DNA from: Desulfovibrio sp.
GTDB taxonomy: Bacteria > Desulfobacterota > Desulfovibrionia > Desulfovibrionales > Desulfovibrionaceae
Length of the DNA: 21,435 nucleotides
Assembly (NCBI RefSeq): GCF_019424165.1
Contig: NZ_JAHZAA010000021.1
Span: forward strand, 1 to 21,435
Reading direction: 5' to 3'
Positions 7,683 to 15,657 of the stretch are shown piece by piece (the first letter of the stretch is position 1; the number at the start of each line of letters is the position of its first letter). The notes beneath the pieces are model-generated. The model was not told the origin of the DNA and made no database searches. It saw nothing but the letters and a program-made list of their open reading frames with translations. The position numbers were made by a program, and so were the translations under genes.

Positions 7683-8219
7683 ATGCGCAGGCGTTACCGA
7701 ATCCTCGGGGGCATGGCCCTGCTGGCGCTGGTGCTTGACCAGCTCACCAAGTATATTGTCATGCAGACCATACCGGAACACCGCTCGGTGCCGGTTATTG
7801 AAGGTCTGTTTGACCTTGTGAACATCCGCAACAGGGGCGCGGCCTTTGGCTTTCTGAACCGTTCGGATATCGAATGGCAGTTCTGGCTGTTCCTCGGTGC
7901 TACAGTGGTGGCCGTATGGGCCATACTGATGCTGGTGCGCAGTTCGCATGACGAACCCTGGCTCTTTGCCGGGCTGGGCCTGGTCATGGGCGGCGCTCTG
8001 GGCAACCTGGTGGACCGCATCCGCTTTCGGGCGGTGGTGGACTTTCTGGATGTCTACTGGGGTGACTGGCATTGGCCGGCCTTTAACGTGGCGGATTCGG
8101 CCATCTTTGTGGGGGCCGCTCTGGCCTGCGTCATCATGTGGCGCAAACCGCCCGAAAACGGTAACGAAAAGGGCAGCAAAGCCGGAAAATCCTCCGGCAA
8201 AGGAGGGCGTGCCGCATGA
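7683..8219 (+). CDS. lspA: Lipoprotein signal peptidase (signal peptidase II)
   Basis: An inner-membrane aspartyl protease that cleaves the signal peptide of prolipoproteins after lipidation. The 178-residue protein has four likely membrane helices (about 8-28, 62-85, 93-110 and 136-153). LDQLTK, NxRNRGAAFGFL, GGALGNLVDR and FNVADSAIF are family signatures. The catalytic pair should be D120 (in VVDF) and D138 (in NVAD), 18 residues apart as in E. coli. A Lys/Gly-rich tail (160-178) extends past the last helix. It follows ileS by 4 nt, a common pairing. Plausible local clients are the lipoproteins CpoB and FlgH. Confidence 0.96.
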   Translation: MRRRYRILGGMALLALVLDQLTKYIVMQTIPEHRSVPVIEGLFDLVNIRNRGAAFGFLNRSDIEWQFWLFLGATVVAVWAILMLVRSSHDEPWLFAGLGLVMGGALGNLVDRIRFRAVVDFLDVYWGDWHWPAFNVADSAIFVGAALACVIMWRKPPENGNEKGSKAGKSSGKGGRAA

Positions 8220-8422
8220 TCTTTCATTGGTGGCATGTGGTACTGGTCATGATCCCTATGATCCCCACATTGTGGAGCATCATACACATATGGGGGCATG
8301 AGTTTCCCACACCCCAGCAAAGGGCGCTGTGGCTCGTGCTGGTGGTATTTTTGCCGGCCATCGGCGGCATCATCTATATTTTCACCGGGCGCAAAAAAGC
8401 CCTGGGAAAAGTGCAAATTTGA
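8216..8422 (+). CDS. Small PLDc_N-domain membrane protein
   Basis: A 68-residue protein with two hydrophobic helices (about 3-24 and 37-57). The end, VFLPAIGGIIYIFTGRKKAL, carries the P-x-x-G-x-x-x-Y-x-x-x-G-[RK] pattern of the PLDc_N (phospholipase D-nuclease N-terminal) family. That domain occurs alone or before cardiolipin-synthase-like enzymes. Here no catalytic HKD domain follows. Its ATG overlaps the lspA stop in the ATGA manner, so the two are translationally coupled. The function of stand-alone members is unknown; an envelope role is inferred from the neighbours. Confidence 0.8.
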   Translation: MIFHWWHVVLVMIPMIPTLWSIIHIWGHEFPTPQQRALWLVLVVFLPAIGGIIYIFTGRKKALGKVQI

Positions 8423-8435
8423 AAAAGAGGATATT

Positions 8436-9413
8436 ATGCGCACATTCCGTTCATTGTGCCTTGTAACGCTGGCTTGCGCTGCTCTGCCGCTGAGCGCCTG
8501 CGTATCCGGCGGCAGCTCCAGCAGCGGCAGCCTCAGCCTTGAGCAGCAGGTGCAGCAGCACGACGTGCAGTTGCGGCAGATGCAGCCCTCGCAGGCCGAC
8601 GCCTGGAATCAGATACAGGCGCTGCGACAGGAGCTGAATACCGTCAAGGGCCAGATGGATGACCTTAACAATGCCGGTGGCGCGCGCGCCCTTGTGGATC
8701 GTGTGAACCGGCATGACGAGGCCCTGCGCCAGGTTGAGCGCAGCATGGCCCTGAACCTGAACCTTGGCGAACCGCCGTCTGCGGTTCCGGCCATGGCGCC
8801 CTCGGCTCCGGCCGCGCCCCAGACCCCCAGCTATGGCCTGCCCACTTACGGCCAGACCGCGGCGGGTACTGTGGCCGCCGGCAGCACCGGCTATGCCGCT
8901 TCAGTGCCTGAAGGCGTGCAGCCTTACGGCGGGCAGGCTGCCGGCGCGTCCGGCCAGGTTCCGGCCCAGGCTCCGGACGGCAGCACCTGGGGCCAGCCCT
9001 CGCCGCAGCCCCAGCCGCAGGTGCAGGTTCCGCAAAAAGACATTTCGCTGGCCCTTTTTGACGCGGGCGTCAATGCCTACAATGCCCGCAAATATGACGA
9101 GGCCCAGCGCTCCTTTACCGACTTTCTAAAAAACTACAAAGGGCATAACCTGGCCTCTGAAGCCCAGTTCTACCTTGCGGAGTGTTACTTTCAGCGCAAC
9201 CAGTTTGCGGATGCGGCACTGTCCTATGACAAGGTGATCAAGGAATACCCCAAGTCTTCCAGCGCGCCGGGCGCGTACCTCAAACAGGGCATCAGCTTCA
9301 GCAAGCTGAACCAGAGCGCGGCGGCCAAGGCGCGGCTGGAGGAACTCATCAAGAAGTACCCCAATTCGCCCGAAGCAGCTCGTGCCAAAACCTTTTTGAA
9401 GACCAACAAGTAA
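8436..9413 (+). CDS. cpoB: Tol-Pal associated lipoprotein CpoB/YbgF-like, TPR repeats
   Basis: A 325-residue protein likely to act with Tol-Pal at the division site or in cell-envelope integrity. The lipoprotein signal ends at LSAC with Cys22, and no Asp follows that Cys, consistent with outer-membrane sorting. Residues about 30-110 are Gln-rich and predicted coiled coil (the trimerisation region of YbgF). Residues about 110-200 form a Pro/Ala/Gly/Gln-rich linker, longer than in E. coli. The last 120 residues carry three TPR-like repeats (LFDAGVNAYNARKYDEAQRS, AQFYLAECYFQRNQFADAAL, AYLKQGISFSKLNQSAAAKA). ATG 8436 is chosen because it starts the signal peptide and has GAGG 6 nt upstream. No tol genes are in the window. 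Confidence 0.85.
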   Translation: MRTFRSLCLVTLACAALPLSACVSGGSSSSGSLSLEQQVQQHDVQLRQMQPSQADAWNQIQALRQELNTVKGQMDDLNNAGGARALVDRVNRHDEALRQVERSMALNLNLGEPPSAVPAMAPSAPAAPQTPSYGLPTYGQTAAGTVAAGSTGYAASVPEGVQPYGGQAAGASGQVPAQAPDGSTWGQPSPQPQPQVQVPQKDISLALFDAGVNAYNARKYDEAQRSFTDFLKNYKGHNLASEAQFYLAECYFQRNQFADAALSYDKVIKEYPKSSSAPGAYLKQGISFSKLNQSAAAKARLEELIKKYPNSPEAARAKTFLKTNK

Positions 9414-9423
9414 GAGCGTTTCG

Positions 9424-9450
9424 CCGCCGCGCCGTATAACGGCGCGGCGG
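9424..9450 (+). terminator. Hairpin terminator after cpoB
   Basis: A perfect 12-bp GC-rich stem (CCGCCGCGCCGT / ACGGCGCGGCGG) with a 3-nt ATA loop starts 10 nt past the cpoB stop and is followed by TTTGTTATT. It likely ends the ileS-lspA-cpoB transcript. Confidence 0.7.
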
Positions 9451-9501
9451 TTTGTTATTGCCGTTTTTCAACAGCGCCGGTAACGGCGTAAAGGTGCATG
9501 C

Positions 9502-10128
9502 ATGAGCGAGAAAAAGGCCGAACCCGCCGTGTACAGGCAACTGAGCACGGACATGCTCAAGGATATTTATCAGCAGATATCCACGGCTTCCGACAGCCAG
9601 CCACCGGTCGACTCCGGCACGGATGCGCTCTTTCATGAAGCCACTGATCAGCTTGATGAAGTGCTCAAAGCCACGGAAAGCGCCACCATGTCCATTATGG
9701 AGATTGTGGAACGCCATCTGGACATGCAGGAACAGAATGCCGAATTGCTGGCGCTGGTGCGGGAAGGTACGATATCTCCCGCGCAGACTGCCATGCTTGA
9801 GGCCAACAACCGGCAGATGGGCGACGACCTTACAAGCGTGCTCACCACCTTGAGCTTTCAGGATATAACCGGCCAACGGATCAAGCGGGTGGTTGCCGCG
9901 CTGAACAAGATCGAAAATACCGTGGTGGAACTGTACCTTTCTTCCGGGCTTATTATGGAAGGCGCGGAAAAGGATCCGCAAAAGGATGCCGCCGCCCTTC
10001 AGGATGAGGCCCGGCAAGCGGTGGAGGAATTCCGCCAGCAGCGCAAGGCTGAAAATCTCAAGGGACCGGACAAGAACGGCGTATCGCAAAGCGCCATTGA
10101 CGACATGCTCAGTCAGCTTGGCATGTAG
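9502..10128 (+). CDS. cheZ: CheZ-like CheY-P phosphatase
   Basis: Probably dephosphorylates CheY-P and so sets flagellar motor bias. The 208-residue protein is mostly helical, with a long helical hairpin (about 45-150). LSFQDITGQRIKRVV at about 117-131 is the CheZ active-site signature: D121 and Q125 correspond to E. coli D143 and Q147. The C-terminus, SAIDDMLSQLGM, matches the amphipathic CheY-binding helix, joined by a flexible charged linker (about 165-195). AAAGGTG precedes the ATG. It lies near, but not in, the flg cluster and is flanked by hairpins, so it is probably a single-gene unit. No other che gene is visible here. Confidence 0.87.
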   Translation: MSEKKAEPAVYRQLSTDMLKDIYQQISTASDSQPPVDSGTDALFHEATDQLDEVLKATESATMSIMEIVERHLDMQEQNAELLALVREGTISPAQTAMLEANNRQMGDDLTSVLTTLSFQDITGQRIKRVVAALNKIENTVVELYLSSGLIMEGAEKDPQKDAAALQDEARQAVEEFRQQRKAENLKGPDKNGVSQSAIDDMLSQLGM

Positions 10129-10156
10129 GCGCGTCTTGACCGTCTGTTTTTTTGTG

Positions 10157-10188
10157 GGAGGTTCCTTTGGCAAAAAGGGACCTCCTTT
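10157..10188 (+). terminator. Hairpin terminator after cheZ
   Basis: A 12-bp stem with one G-U pair (GGAGGTTCCTTT at 10157-10168, AAAGGGACCTCC at 10174-10185) is followed by TTT. It starts 28 nt after the cheZ stop and separates cheZ from the next gene. Confidence 0.55.
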
Positions 10189-10244
10189 GCGCTGTGGTGC
10201 AGTCAACGGGGCAAAGCAGCCCATCGGAAAAAATCGGAGCATAT

Positions 10245-11069
10245 ATGAACGTATTTACTGTTGATCACGAGCTGTGCCGCAAGGACGGCATCTGCGCCCT
10301 TGTCTGTCCTGTGCATATTATTGACGCCGAACCGGGAGACTATCCCGTTCTGGACAAGCACAAGGCTGCATACTGCCTTGGTTGCGGCCAGTGCATGGCT
10401 TTTTGCCCCACCCTGGCCTGTACGGCTCCCGGCCTTGCGCGCGAAGACTGCCGCCCCCTCAGCGGGCAGGATATGCCCACGGCCCGGCAGGCTGATGAAC
10501 TTGCTTTTTCGCGTCGGTCTGTACGCAATTTCAAGGATAAAACCATACCCCGTCAGGAGCTGGAAGACCTGCTTGCGGCGGTACGGTTTGCCCCCACGGC
10601 AAAAAATACGCAAAATCTGCGCTGGATCCTGCTGGAATCGCGTGAGCGGGTTGTGCAACTGGCGGAACTGGTGGTGGCCTGGATGCGCGAACTGCCCCGC
10701 ATTGATCCGGCGCTTGATGAGGCCATGCATGCTGGCGGGCTTGTGCGCGCGTGGGACAGGGGGGTGGACGTCATTACCCGCACTGCCCCGCAACTGGCGG
10801 TGGTGGTTGCCCCCCAGTGGCGCTGGGGCCAGCCGGATGCCGTTATTGCCGCCACCTATCTGGAACTGCTGGCGCAGGCCCGGGGCATCGGCTGCTGTTG
10901 GGGCGGATATTTGTGCATGGCTTTCGAGCATCCTGCCGCGCAGGACGTGCGGAATTTTCTTGGTCTGGGTGAAGGCGAGATGGCTTTTGCCGCGCAGATG
11001 ATGGGCTATCCGCGCTTCAAGGCCCATGCCAGGCCGCCGCGCAAAAATGCCCATATCACCTGGAAATAG
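10245..11069 (+). CDS. Ferredoxin-nitroreductase fusion, FMN-dependent oxidoreductase
   Basis: A 274-residue two-domain protein. Residues 1-60 form a bacterial-type ferredoxin domain; the second cluster motif is complete (C44-x2-C47-x2-C50-x3-C54-P). The first reads C11-x2-D14-x2-C17-x3-C21-P, with Asp at the position of the second ligand. Residues about 85-274 are a nitroreductase fold with FSRRSVRNF, APTAKNTQNLRW and the helical GIGCCWGGYL segment typical of FMN binding. Electrons probably pass from the clusters to FMN; the substrate is unknown. ATG 10245 has CGGAG 6 nt upstream and begins directly at the ferredoxin domain. The gene appears to stand alone. Confidence 0.85.
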   Translation: MNVFTVDHELCRKDGICALVCPVHIIDAEPGDYPVLDKHKAAYCLGCGQCMAFCPTLACTAPGLAREDCRPLSGQDMPTARQADELAFSRRSVRNFKDKTIPRQELEDLLAAVRFAPTAKNTQNLRWILLESRERVVQLAELVVAWMRELPRIDPALDEAMHAGGLVRAWDRGVDVITRTAPQLAVVVAPQWRWGQPDAVIAATYLELLAQARGIGCCWGGYLCMAFEHPAAQDVRNFLGLGEGEMAFAAQMMGYPRFKAHARPPRKNAHITWK

Positions 11070-11726
11070 GCGGCGGGTGGTAGCCGGTGGACGGCAGAGG
11101 GCGGTGCGGCGCGGATTTTTTTTGCGCACAGGACAGTTCACGGCTGGAGTGATCTGACTGCCTTCATTTGGGCCGCCTGCGCGGCGTGCGGCAGATGGTG
11201 GCCTGTTTAGGGGCTGCGCCCTTCCGGGGTTCCCTCTGCGCTCCCCCGGACCACTCCGCGGGGCTTTCCTGACTTCGCCGCTTCCACTGCCGGACACTCA
11301 GGCCTTTTCCTGTTTTTGTCAGCCTGCGAGGGCTGCGCGTCTTTTGCGGCGGGAGCTTCCCTCCCCTTGGTCGGGCGATCTCCCGCCGCGCCGCGCAATA
11401 CCATCCGCGAATTTGGTTTTGATCGGTGGCTGCCCCGGCTGGCGGTCATCAGGCCATCTGGTGTCATGCCATCAAGGCCATTGGCTGCTGTTCAATTCCT
11501 CCACGCCGCGCAATGTCATCCGGGAAATAGGTTTCGATTGCGTATTGCCCACATCGGAGCAGGAGAATTTTTGTAATATACTGGAACAGAGACAAGTGCT
11601 TGGCGGGGGCAGGGGAGGGAATTTTTCAAAAATGGTTTTCCCCAAAAAAACGTTTCAAACGCGCATTACAATCCTGCAAATGCAATCTGCTAGCGGCAAT
11701 AGCGGTAAAAATAGTCCCCGGCCCAG
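11070..11726. other. Gene-poor intergenic stretch before the flagellar cluster
   Basis: Apart from the repeat pair listed separately, I see no credible gene. Long open frames occur on both strands, but they have no ribosome sites and no recognisable protein motifs. The part from 11210 to 11390 is very GC-rich. TATACT at 11577-11582 resembles a -10 box but lacks a -35 partner. Confidence 0.5.
11389..11540 (+). repeat. Degenerate 37-bp direct repeat pair
   Basis: Segments 11389-11425 and 11504-11540 align without gaps at 30 of 37 bases. Both begin CGCCGCGCAAT and share ATCCG and GGTTT further on. Their starts are 115 bp apart. The origin is unknown; they could be remnants of a dispersed repeat or a duplicated regulatory segment. 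Confidence 0.55.
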
Positions 11727-11758
11727 AGTCCCCCTGCTTTTTGCGGGGGGCTTTTTTT
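11727..11758 (+). terminator. Rho-independent terminator upstream of flgF
   Basis: CCCCC (11730-11734), TGC, a loop of T residues, GC and GGGGG form a hairpin followed by seven T residues (11752-11758). No gene ends close upstream on this strand, so it may shield the flagellar promoter from read-through or end an unseen small transcript. Its T-tract touches the sigma-54 promoter. Confidence 0.65.
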
Positions 11759-11774
11759 GGCCCGCACTTTGCAT
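11757..11774 (+). promoter_or_regulatory. Sigma-54 promoter of the flgFGAH cluster
   Basis: TTGGCCCGCACTTTGCAT matches TGGCACG-N4-TTGCW with a single mismatch, and the invariant GG and GC are exactly 10 nt apart. Transcription would start near 11784, giving a leader of about 73 nt before flgF. Sigma-54 control of rod and ring genes is common in polar-flagellated bacteria. I could not identify an activator site. Confidence 0.72.
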
Positions 11775-11856
11775 AAATTCCGGCACGGGGCATCAGGCCC
11801 AAGGAGACGATGGCCGCGCACCCACATCAGCGCGCCCGCCAACCAAGGAGTATCAC

Positions 11857-12654
11857 ATGCAAGCCGGCATGTTTAGCGGACTTTTTGCCGCACTCACCAC
11901 AGAGCACCGCATGAACTTCATCGCCAATAATTTGGCGAATGCCAATACGCGCGGCTACAAACGCGATACCGTGGCCTTTAAGGACACCATGATAACCTAC
12001 GCCTTTGACGAGATCCGCGAGCCGCTCATGAATCTCAAGTCCAAGCCGCTTTTTCCCGAGCCGCAGAACGCCGCGCGGGTGCGTCTTGCCGTATCCAAGA
12101 TAGATTTTGCCCAGGGATCCATGCAGTACTCGGGCAATCCGCTGGATATGGCCATCAACGGTGAGAATGCCTTTTTCCGCGTAGCCACGCCCACTGGAGA
12201 CTTTCTTACGCGTAACGGGGCTTTCGTGCTGTCGGAAAACGGCACCATAATGAGCCCGCAGGGCTATCCCCTTCAGGCCCAGGGTGGCGGCAACATTGTT
12301 ATTCCGCAGGGGACGCGCCACATCCAGATAAGCGGTGACGGCCAGGTCATTGCTGACAATGACGTGTTGGGCCAGATCGCGCTGGTGAACGTGGATAATC
12401 CGCAGAATCTCGAAAAAATGGGCAATAACCTTTACCGCCCGCGTGAAAATGTGGAGGTGGTCGAGGGCAACGCCTATCTGGAAGGCGGCCGCATCGAGCA
12501 GGGCTTTACCGAAGCCGCCAATGTGGAAGTCGTGCCGGAAATGGTGAACATGATCGAGGTGCAGCGCCAGTTTGAGGCCTATCAGAAGGTCATGCAGACC
12601 TCGGATACGCTGGATCGCGCCGCCACCGAAAAAGTCGGACGGCGTCAGGGCTAG
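11857..12654 (+). CDS. flgF: Flagellar proximal rod protein FlgF
   Basis: A structural component of the flagellar rod in the periplasm, exported by the flagellar type III system. The 265-residue protein starts MQAGMFSGLFAALTTEHRMN, then FIANNLANANTRGYKRDTVAF, the rod/hook N-terminal signature. The middle carries GNPLDMAINGENAFFRV and FLTRNGAFVLSENG (FlgEFG D1 region). The C-terminus is VVPEMVNMIEVQRQFEAYQK, the rod-family helix. ATG 11857 has AAGGAG 6 nt upstream; the frame is open further upstream, but that part is non-coding leader. FlgG follows 103 nt later. FlgF is chosen over FlgG because the next gene is the better FlgG match. Confidence 0.93.
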   Translation: MQAGMFSGLFAALTTEHRMNFIANNLANANTRGYKRDTVAFKDTMITYAFDEIREPLMNLKSKPLFPEPQNAARVRLAVSKIDFAQGSMQYSGNPLDMAINGENAFFRVATPTGDFLTRNGAFVLSENGTIMSPQGYPLQAQGGGNIVIPQGTRHIQISGDGQVIADNDVLGQIALVNVDNPQNLEKMGNNLYRPRENVEVVEGNAYLEGGRIEQGFTEAANVEVVPEMVNMIEVQRQFEAYQKVMQTSDTLDRAATEKVGRRQG

Positions 12655-12757
12655 ACATTCTGCCCTTTAAAGAATTCCTGTCGGCGCGCTGAAGCGTCGC
12701 CTCTGGATACAAAACGGACCCGCTCCAGATCTGCCGCTGGAACAAGGAGAAACCTTT

Positions 12758-13543
12758 ATGATGCGTTCCCTTTGGACTGGGGCCACCGGCATGGTGGCAC
12801 AGCAACTCAATATTGACGTTATTTCCAACAACCTTGCCAACGTCAATACCACGGGCTTCAAGAAAAGCCGGGCGGAGTTTGAGGACCTCATGTACCAGAC
12901 CATGCGCATGGCCGGGTCCATCACCGAGGGCGACAACCGCCTGCCCGTGGGCATACAGGTGGGTATGGGTACACGCCCCACGGCCGTGCACAAATTTTTC
13001 ACCCAGGGCGACTTTCAGAATACCGGCAATACGCTGGACGTGGCCATTGAAGGCGACGGCTTTTTTCAGGTCGACGTGAACGGCGAGCTTATGTACACCC
13101 GCGCCGGTTCATTCAAGCTGAATCAGGACGGCGTGGTGGTTACGGCCAACGGCTACATCCTGCAGCCGGAATTTGCCGTACCGCCGGAAACAAAGAATAT
13201 TTCCATATCGTCTTCCGGTCACATCGCTGCTCTTGACGCCCAGGGGCAGGAAATCGCCGGGGCGGAAATACCCCTGTATACCTTCATCAACTACGCCGGT
13301 CTGGATGCACGCGGGCGCAACCTGTTCACGCCTACCGAAGCTTCGGGCGAAGCTGTGGAGGGCATTCCCGGAACCGATAACGTCGGCACCCTGGCCCAGG
13401 GCTTTCTGGAAATGTCCAACGTGGAAGTGGTGGACGAAATGGTCAACATGATTGTCGGCCAGCGTGCGTATGAGGTGAACTCCAAGTCCATCCAGACGTC
13501 GGACTCCATGCTGGGCATTGCTGTACAGCTCAAGCGCAGCTAG
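12758..13543 (+). CDS. flgG: Flagellar distal rod protein FlgG
   Basis: Forms the distal rod of the flagellar basal body. The 261-residue length is typical of FlgG. The N-terminus MMRSLWTGATGMVAQQLNID and NNLANVNTTGFKKSRAEFEDL are diagnostic. PVGIQVGMGTRPTAVHKFFTQG followed by TGNTLDVAIEGDGFF is the conserved FlgG core. The C-terminus, MVNMIVGQRAYEVNSKSIQT, is the rod C-terminal helix. AAGGAG precedes the ATG. It sits between flgF and flgA in one transcription unit, with flgA starting 19 nt after its stop. Confidence 0.96.
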   Translation: MMRSLWTGATGMVAQQLNIDVISNNLANVNTTGFKKSRAEFEDLMYQTMRMAGSITEGDNRLPVGIQVGMGTRPTAVHKFFTQGDFQNTGNTLDVAIEGDGFFQVDVNGELMYTRAGSFKLNQDGVVVTANGYILQPEFAVPPETKNISISSSGHIAALDAQGQEIAGAEIPLYTFINYAGLDARGRNLFTPTEASGEAVEGIPGTDNVGTLAQGFLEMSNVEVVDEMVNMIVGQRAYEVNSKSIQTSDSMLGIAVQLKRS

Positions 13544-13562
13544 CGACGGGGGGAGGCACGGC

Positions 13563-14813
13563 ATGATTTCGCAGGCGGCAAATATCTCTCCGGCGGCATT
13601 CGGTGCGGGGCGCAAGGCAGCTCCGGCCCTGGCCGTCTTGTGGGGCATATTGCTTGCTCTGGCTCTTGCCTGCCTGTGGCCGGCCGGAACCGCGCAGGCC
13701 GCGGGTGGAGTGCCGCAAGCCGTGTGGCAGGACAATGACCGCAACCACCGGCGCTCACCACCGCAGGTAAAAAGCCAGCTCCGTTCGCCGCAAGTGCGCG
13801 CGGGCCAGTTGCCGCTGGCTCCGGAGGCGCACGATGCCCGCACCGCCCGTACCGGAACGCAACTGGCGGCCAATGACGCGCCCGTGGCGCGGGAAGGGCA
13901 GTTGAGCCTGCTGGGACAGGGCGACTGGCGCCTCAAGATTGTTCCCGCCGCCGTCAGCAACGGCAGCATGGTGCTTTTGGGGGATATTGCGGCTCTTCTC
14001 GGCCAGATGGACCCGACCCAATGGGACGGCCTGCGCGCTACGCCGTTGTGGGAAGCGCCGCCGGAAGAAGGCAAGCCCTTGCAGATCAACCGATCGCGCC
14101 TGTCACAGGCTTTGCGGCAGGCCCTGGGACCGGATCTGGCCGGGCGCTGCATTTTGCCCACATCGCTCGTTATTCAGCGCGGCGGACTGGTTTTTCGCGA
14201 GGATGACCTGCGCAATTACGTTGTCAAAAGCCTGACTCCGCAACTGGCGGCCATGCCGGGCGAGGCGGAACTTACCGATTTCAGGCTGCCGGAATATATT
14301 TTTCTTGCCCACAGCCAACAGCAGATTCAGCTTGAGCCGGGCAAGCTCGCACCCGGGCGCGTACCCCTGCGCTTTGCCGTGCAGGAGGCTGACGGCGCTG
14401 TCCTGCGCCGGGTGGCGGGTACGGCCACGCTGTCATTGTGGCTCACGGTGCCTACGGCGGCCCAGTCGATGAACAAGGGTGATGCCCTCGCAGCGCAAAG
14501 CGTGACCTTTATGCGCGTCAACGCGGGCCAGTTGCGTGACCTGCCCTGGGACGGACGCGGTGGTCCGTGGCAGCTTGTGCGCGCCATCAACGCGGGCGAT
14601 CCCATATTACAGAGCGACCTTGCAAGCCAGCTTATGATCAAGCGCGGCGATGTGGTGTCCCTTATATTTTCCAGAGGCAATCTGCGCATCACCACACAGG
14701 CGCAGGCCCTGGCTGACGGCGAACCGGGGGCCACCATTCCGGTGCGGAACTTGCAAACCAAAAAACAGGTCTTCGGCACTGTCAAAAACGGCAATACCGT
14801 TGAGATAAACTAG
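13563..14813 (+). CDS. flgA: Flagellar P-ring assembly chaperone FlgA
   Basis: A periplasmic chaperone needed to assemble FlgI into the P ring. The 416-residue protein has an N-terminal signal with a long polar start and a hydrophobic core (about 23-40), and probable cleavage after AQA at residue 46. Residues about 47-110 are a low-complexity Arg/Pro/Ala segment. The C-terminal half holds a SAF domain (MNKGDALAAQSVTFMRVNAG, INAGDPILQSDLA) and the FlgA tail ATIPVRNLQTKKQVFGTVKN. It is about twice the length of enterobacterial FlgA (about 220 residues) owing to the N-terminal region. GGGGGAGG precedes the ATG. Its client FlgI is not encoded in the window. Confidence 0.9.
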   Translation: MISQAANISPAAFGAGRKAAPALAVLWGILLALALACLWPAGTAQAAGGVPQAVWQDNDRNHRRSPPQVKSQLRSPQVRAGQLPLAPEAHDARTARTGTQLAANDAPVAREGQLSLLGQGDWRLKIVPAAVSNGSMVLLGDIAALLGQMDPTQWDGLRATPLWEAPPEEGKPLQINRSRLSQALRQALGPDLAGRCILPTSLVIQRGGLVFREDDLRNYVVKSLTPQLAAMPGEAELTDFRLPEYIFLAHSQQQIQLEPGKLAPGRVPLRFAVQEADGAVLRRVAGTATLSLWLTVPTAAQSMNKGDALAAQSVTFMRVNAGQLRDLPWDGRGGPWQLVRAINAGDPILQSDLASQLMIKRGDVVSLIFSRGNLRITTQAQALADGEPGATIPVRNLQTKKQVFGTVKNGNTVEIN

Positions 14814-14861
14814 ACGTTACGCCGCACGCGGCCGGACGCGGTTATTGAAGGAGAGGAGCAT

Positions 14862-15581
14862 ATGCAGGCACGTCACATCATCCCCGTCATGGCGCTGGTT
14901 TTTGCGCTGTGTGCCGCTTGCGGCGGCGGACCGCGCAAACATCCGGCCCTGCAGCAACCGGTTGTCGATCCGCAGGAATACAGGCAGGAGGCCAACGGGC
15001 CCGATAACCCCGGGTCTCTTTTTGCGGCCAGCGAACAGGATACACTTTTTTCCGACAGCCGCGCCCGCAGGGTAGGTGATATTGTGGTGGTTAAACTGGT
15101 GGAAAACACCAAGGCGCAGAACAAGGCCGAAACCACCGCCAACAAAAAAGGCGCCAACGACTATCAGGTGGGCGCGCTTATGGGGCAGGGATCGCACGGT
15201 TTTATTCCCTTTTTGGGCTTAGGCCCCACCAACAGGGTAGGAACACCAGCTCTGACTACGTCCTCTACCAGCGATCTGTCCGGCACTGGCAAGACCAAGC
15301 GTGAAAACTACGTTACGACCTCTCTGGCGGCGCGCGTCATCCGTGTGCTGCCCGGCGGCCTGTTGCAGATCGAGGGCGCGAGGGAAATACGCGTCAACGA
15401 GGAAACAGAGTATATGGTGGTGCGCGGCATGGTGCGCGCCAAGGACGTGAGCGCCGATAACAGCGTGCTTTCCACACAGATCGCGGATGCGAGTATCGAA
15501 TACTACGGCCGTGGCGTGCTGGCAGACAAGCAGAAGCCCGGCTGGTTTACGCGGCTTATGGACAATATCTGGCCTTTCTAG
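14862..15581 (+). CDS. flgH: Flagellar L-ring lipoprotein FlgH
   Basis: Builds the outer-membrane L ring around the rod. The 239-residue protein has a lipoprotein-type signal, with lipidation probably at C20 (C17 is possible; Cys at -3 is slightly unusual). GSLFAASEQDTLFSDSRARR then VGDIVVVKLVENTKAQNKAE is the classic FlgH core. The end, IADASIEYYGRGVLADKQKP followed by GWFTRLMDNIWPF, is the near-invariant FlgH C-terminus. AAGGAGAGG lies just upstream of the ATG. It is the last flagellar gene here; a hairpin follows instead of flgI. Confidence 0.96.
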   Translation: MQARHIIPVMALVFALCAACGGGPRKHPALQQPVVDPQEYRQEANGPDNPGSLFAASEQDTLFSDSRARRVGDIVVVKLVENTKAQNKAETTANKKGANDYQVGALMGQGSHGFIPFLGLGPTNRVGTPALTTSSTSDLSGTGKTKRENYVTTSLAARVIRVLPGGLLQIEGAREIRVNEETEYMVVRGMVRAKDVSADNSVLSTQIADASIEYYGRGVLADKQKPGWFTRLMDNIWPF

Positions 15582-15620
15582 CTTTCTATACAGAATGCGA
15601 CTGAGCGCCGTAGAATATAA

Positions 15621-15657
15621 CCAATGCCGCCGAGGACCTGTTTCCCGGCGGCATTGG
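15621..15657 (+). terminator. Hairpin after flgH
   Basis: Perfect 12-bp arms CCAATGCCGCCG and CGGCGGCATTGG enclose a 13-nt loop 40 nt past the flgH stop, followed by CATTTGTTGTG. The stem is strong but the T-tract is weak. It likely ends the flgFGAH transcript. Confidence 0.6.

Noticed and set aside
6593..7684. 363-codon minus-strand open frame opposite ileS 3' half
   Set aside because: Antisense shadow; no motif, no ribosome site.
10203..11297. 364-codon minus-strand open frame opposite the ferredoxin-nitroreductase
   Set aside because: Composition is that of an antisense frame and the plus-strand gene has full domain evidence.
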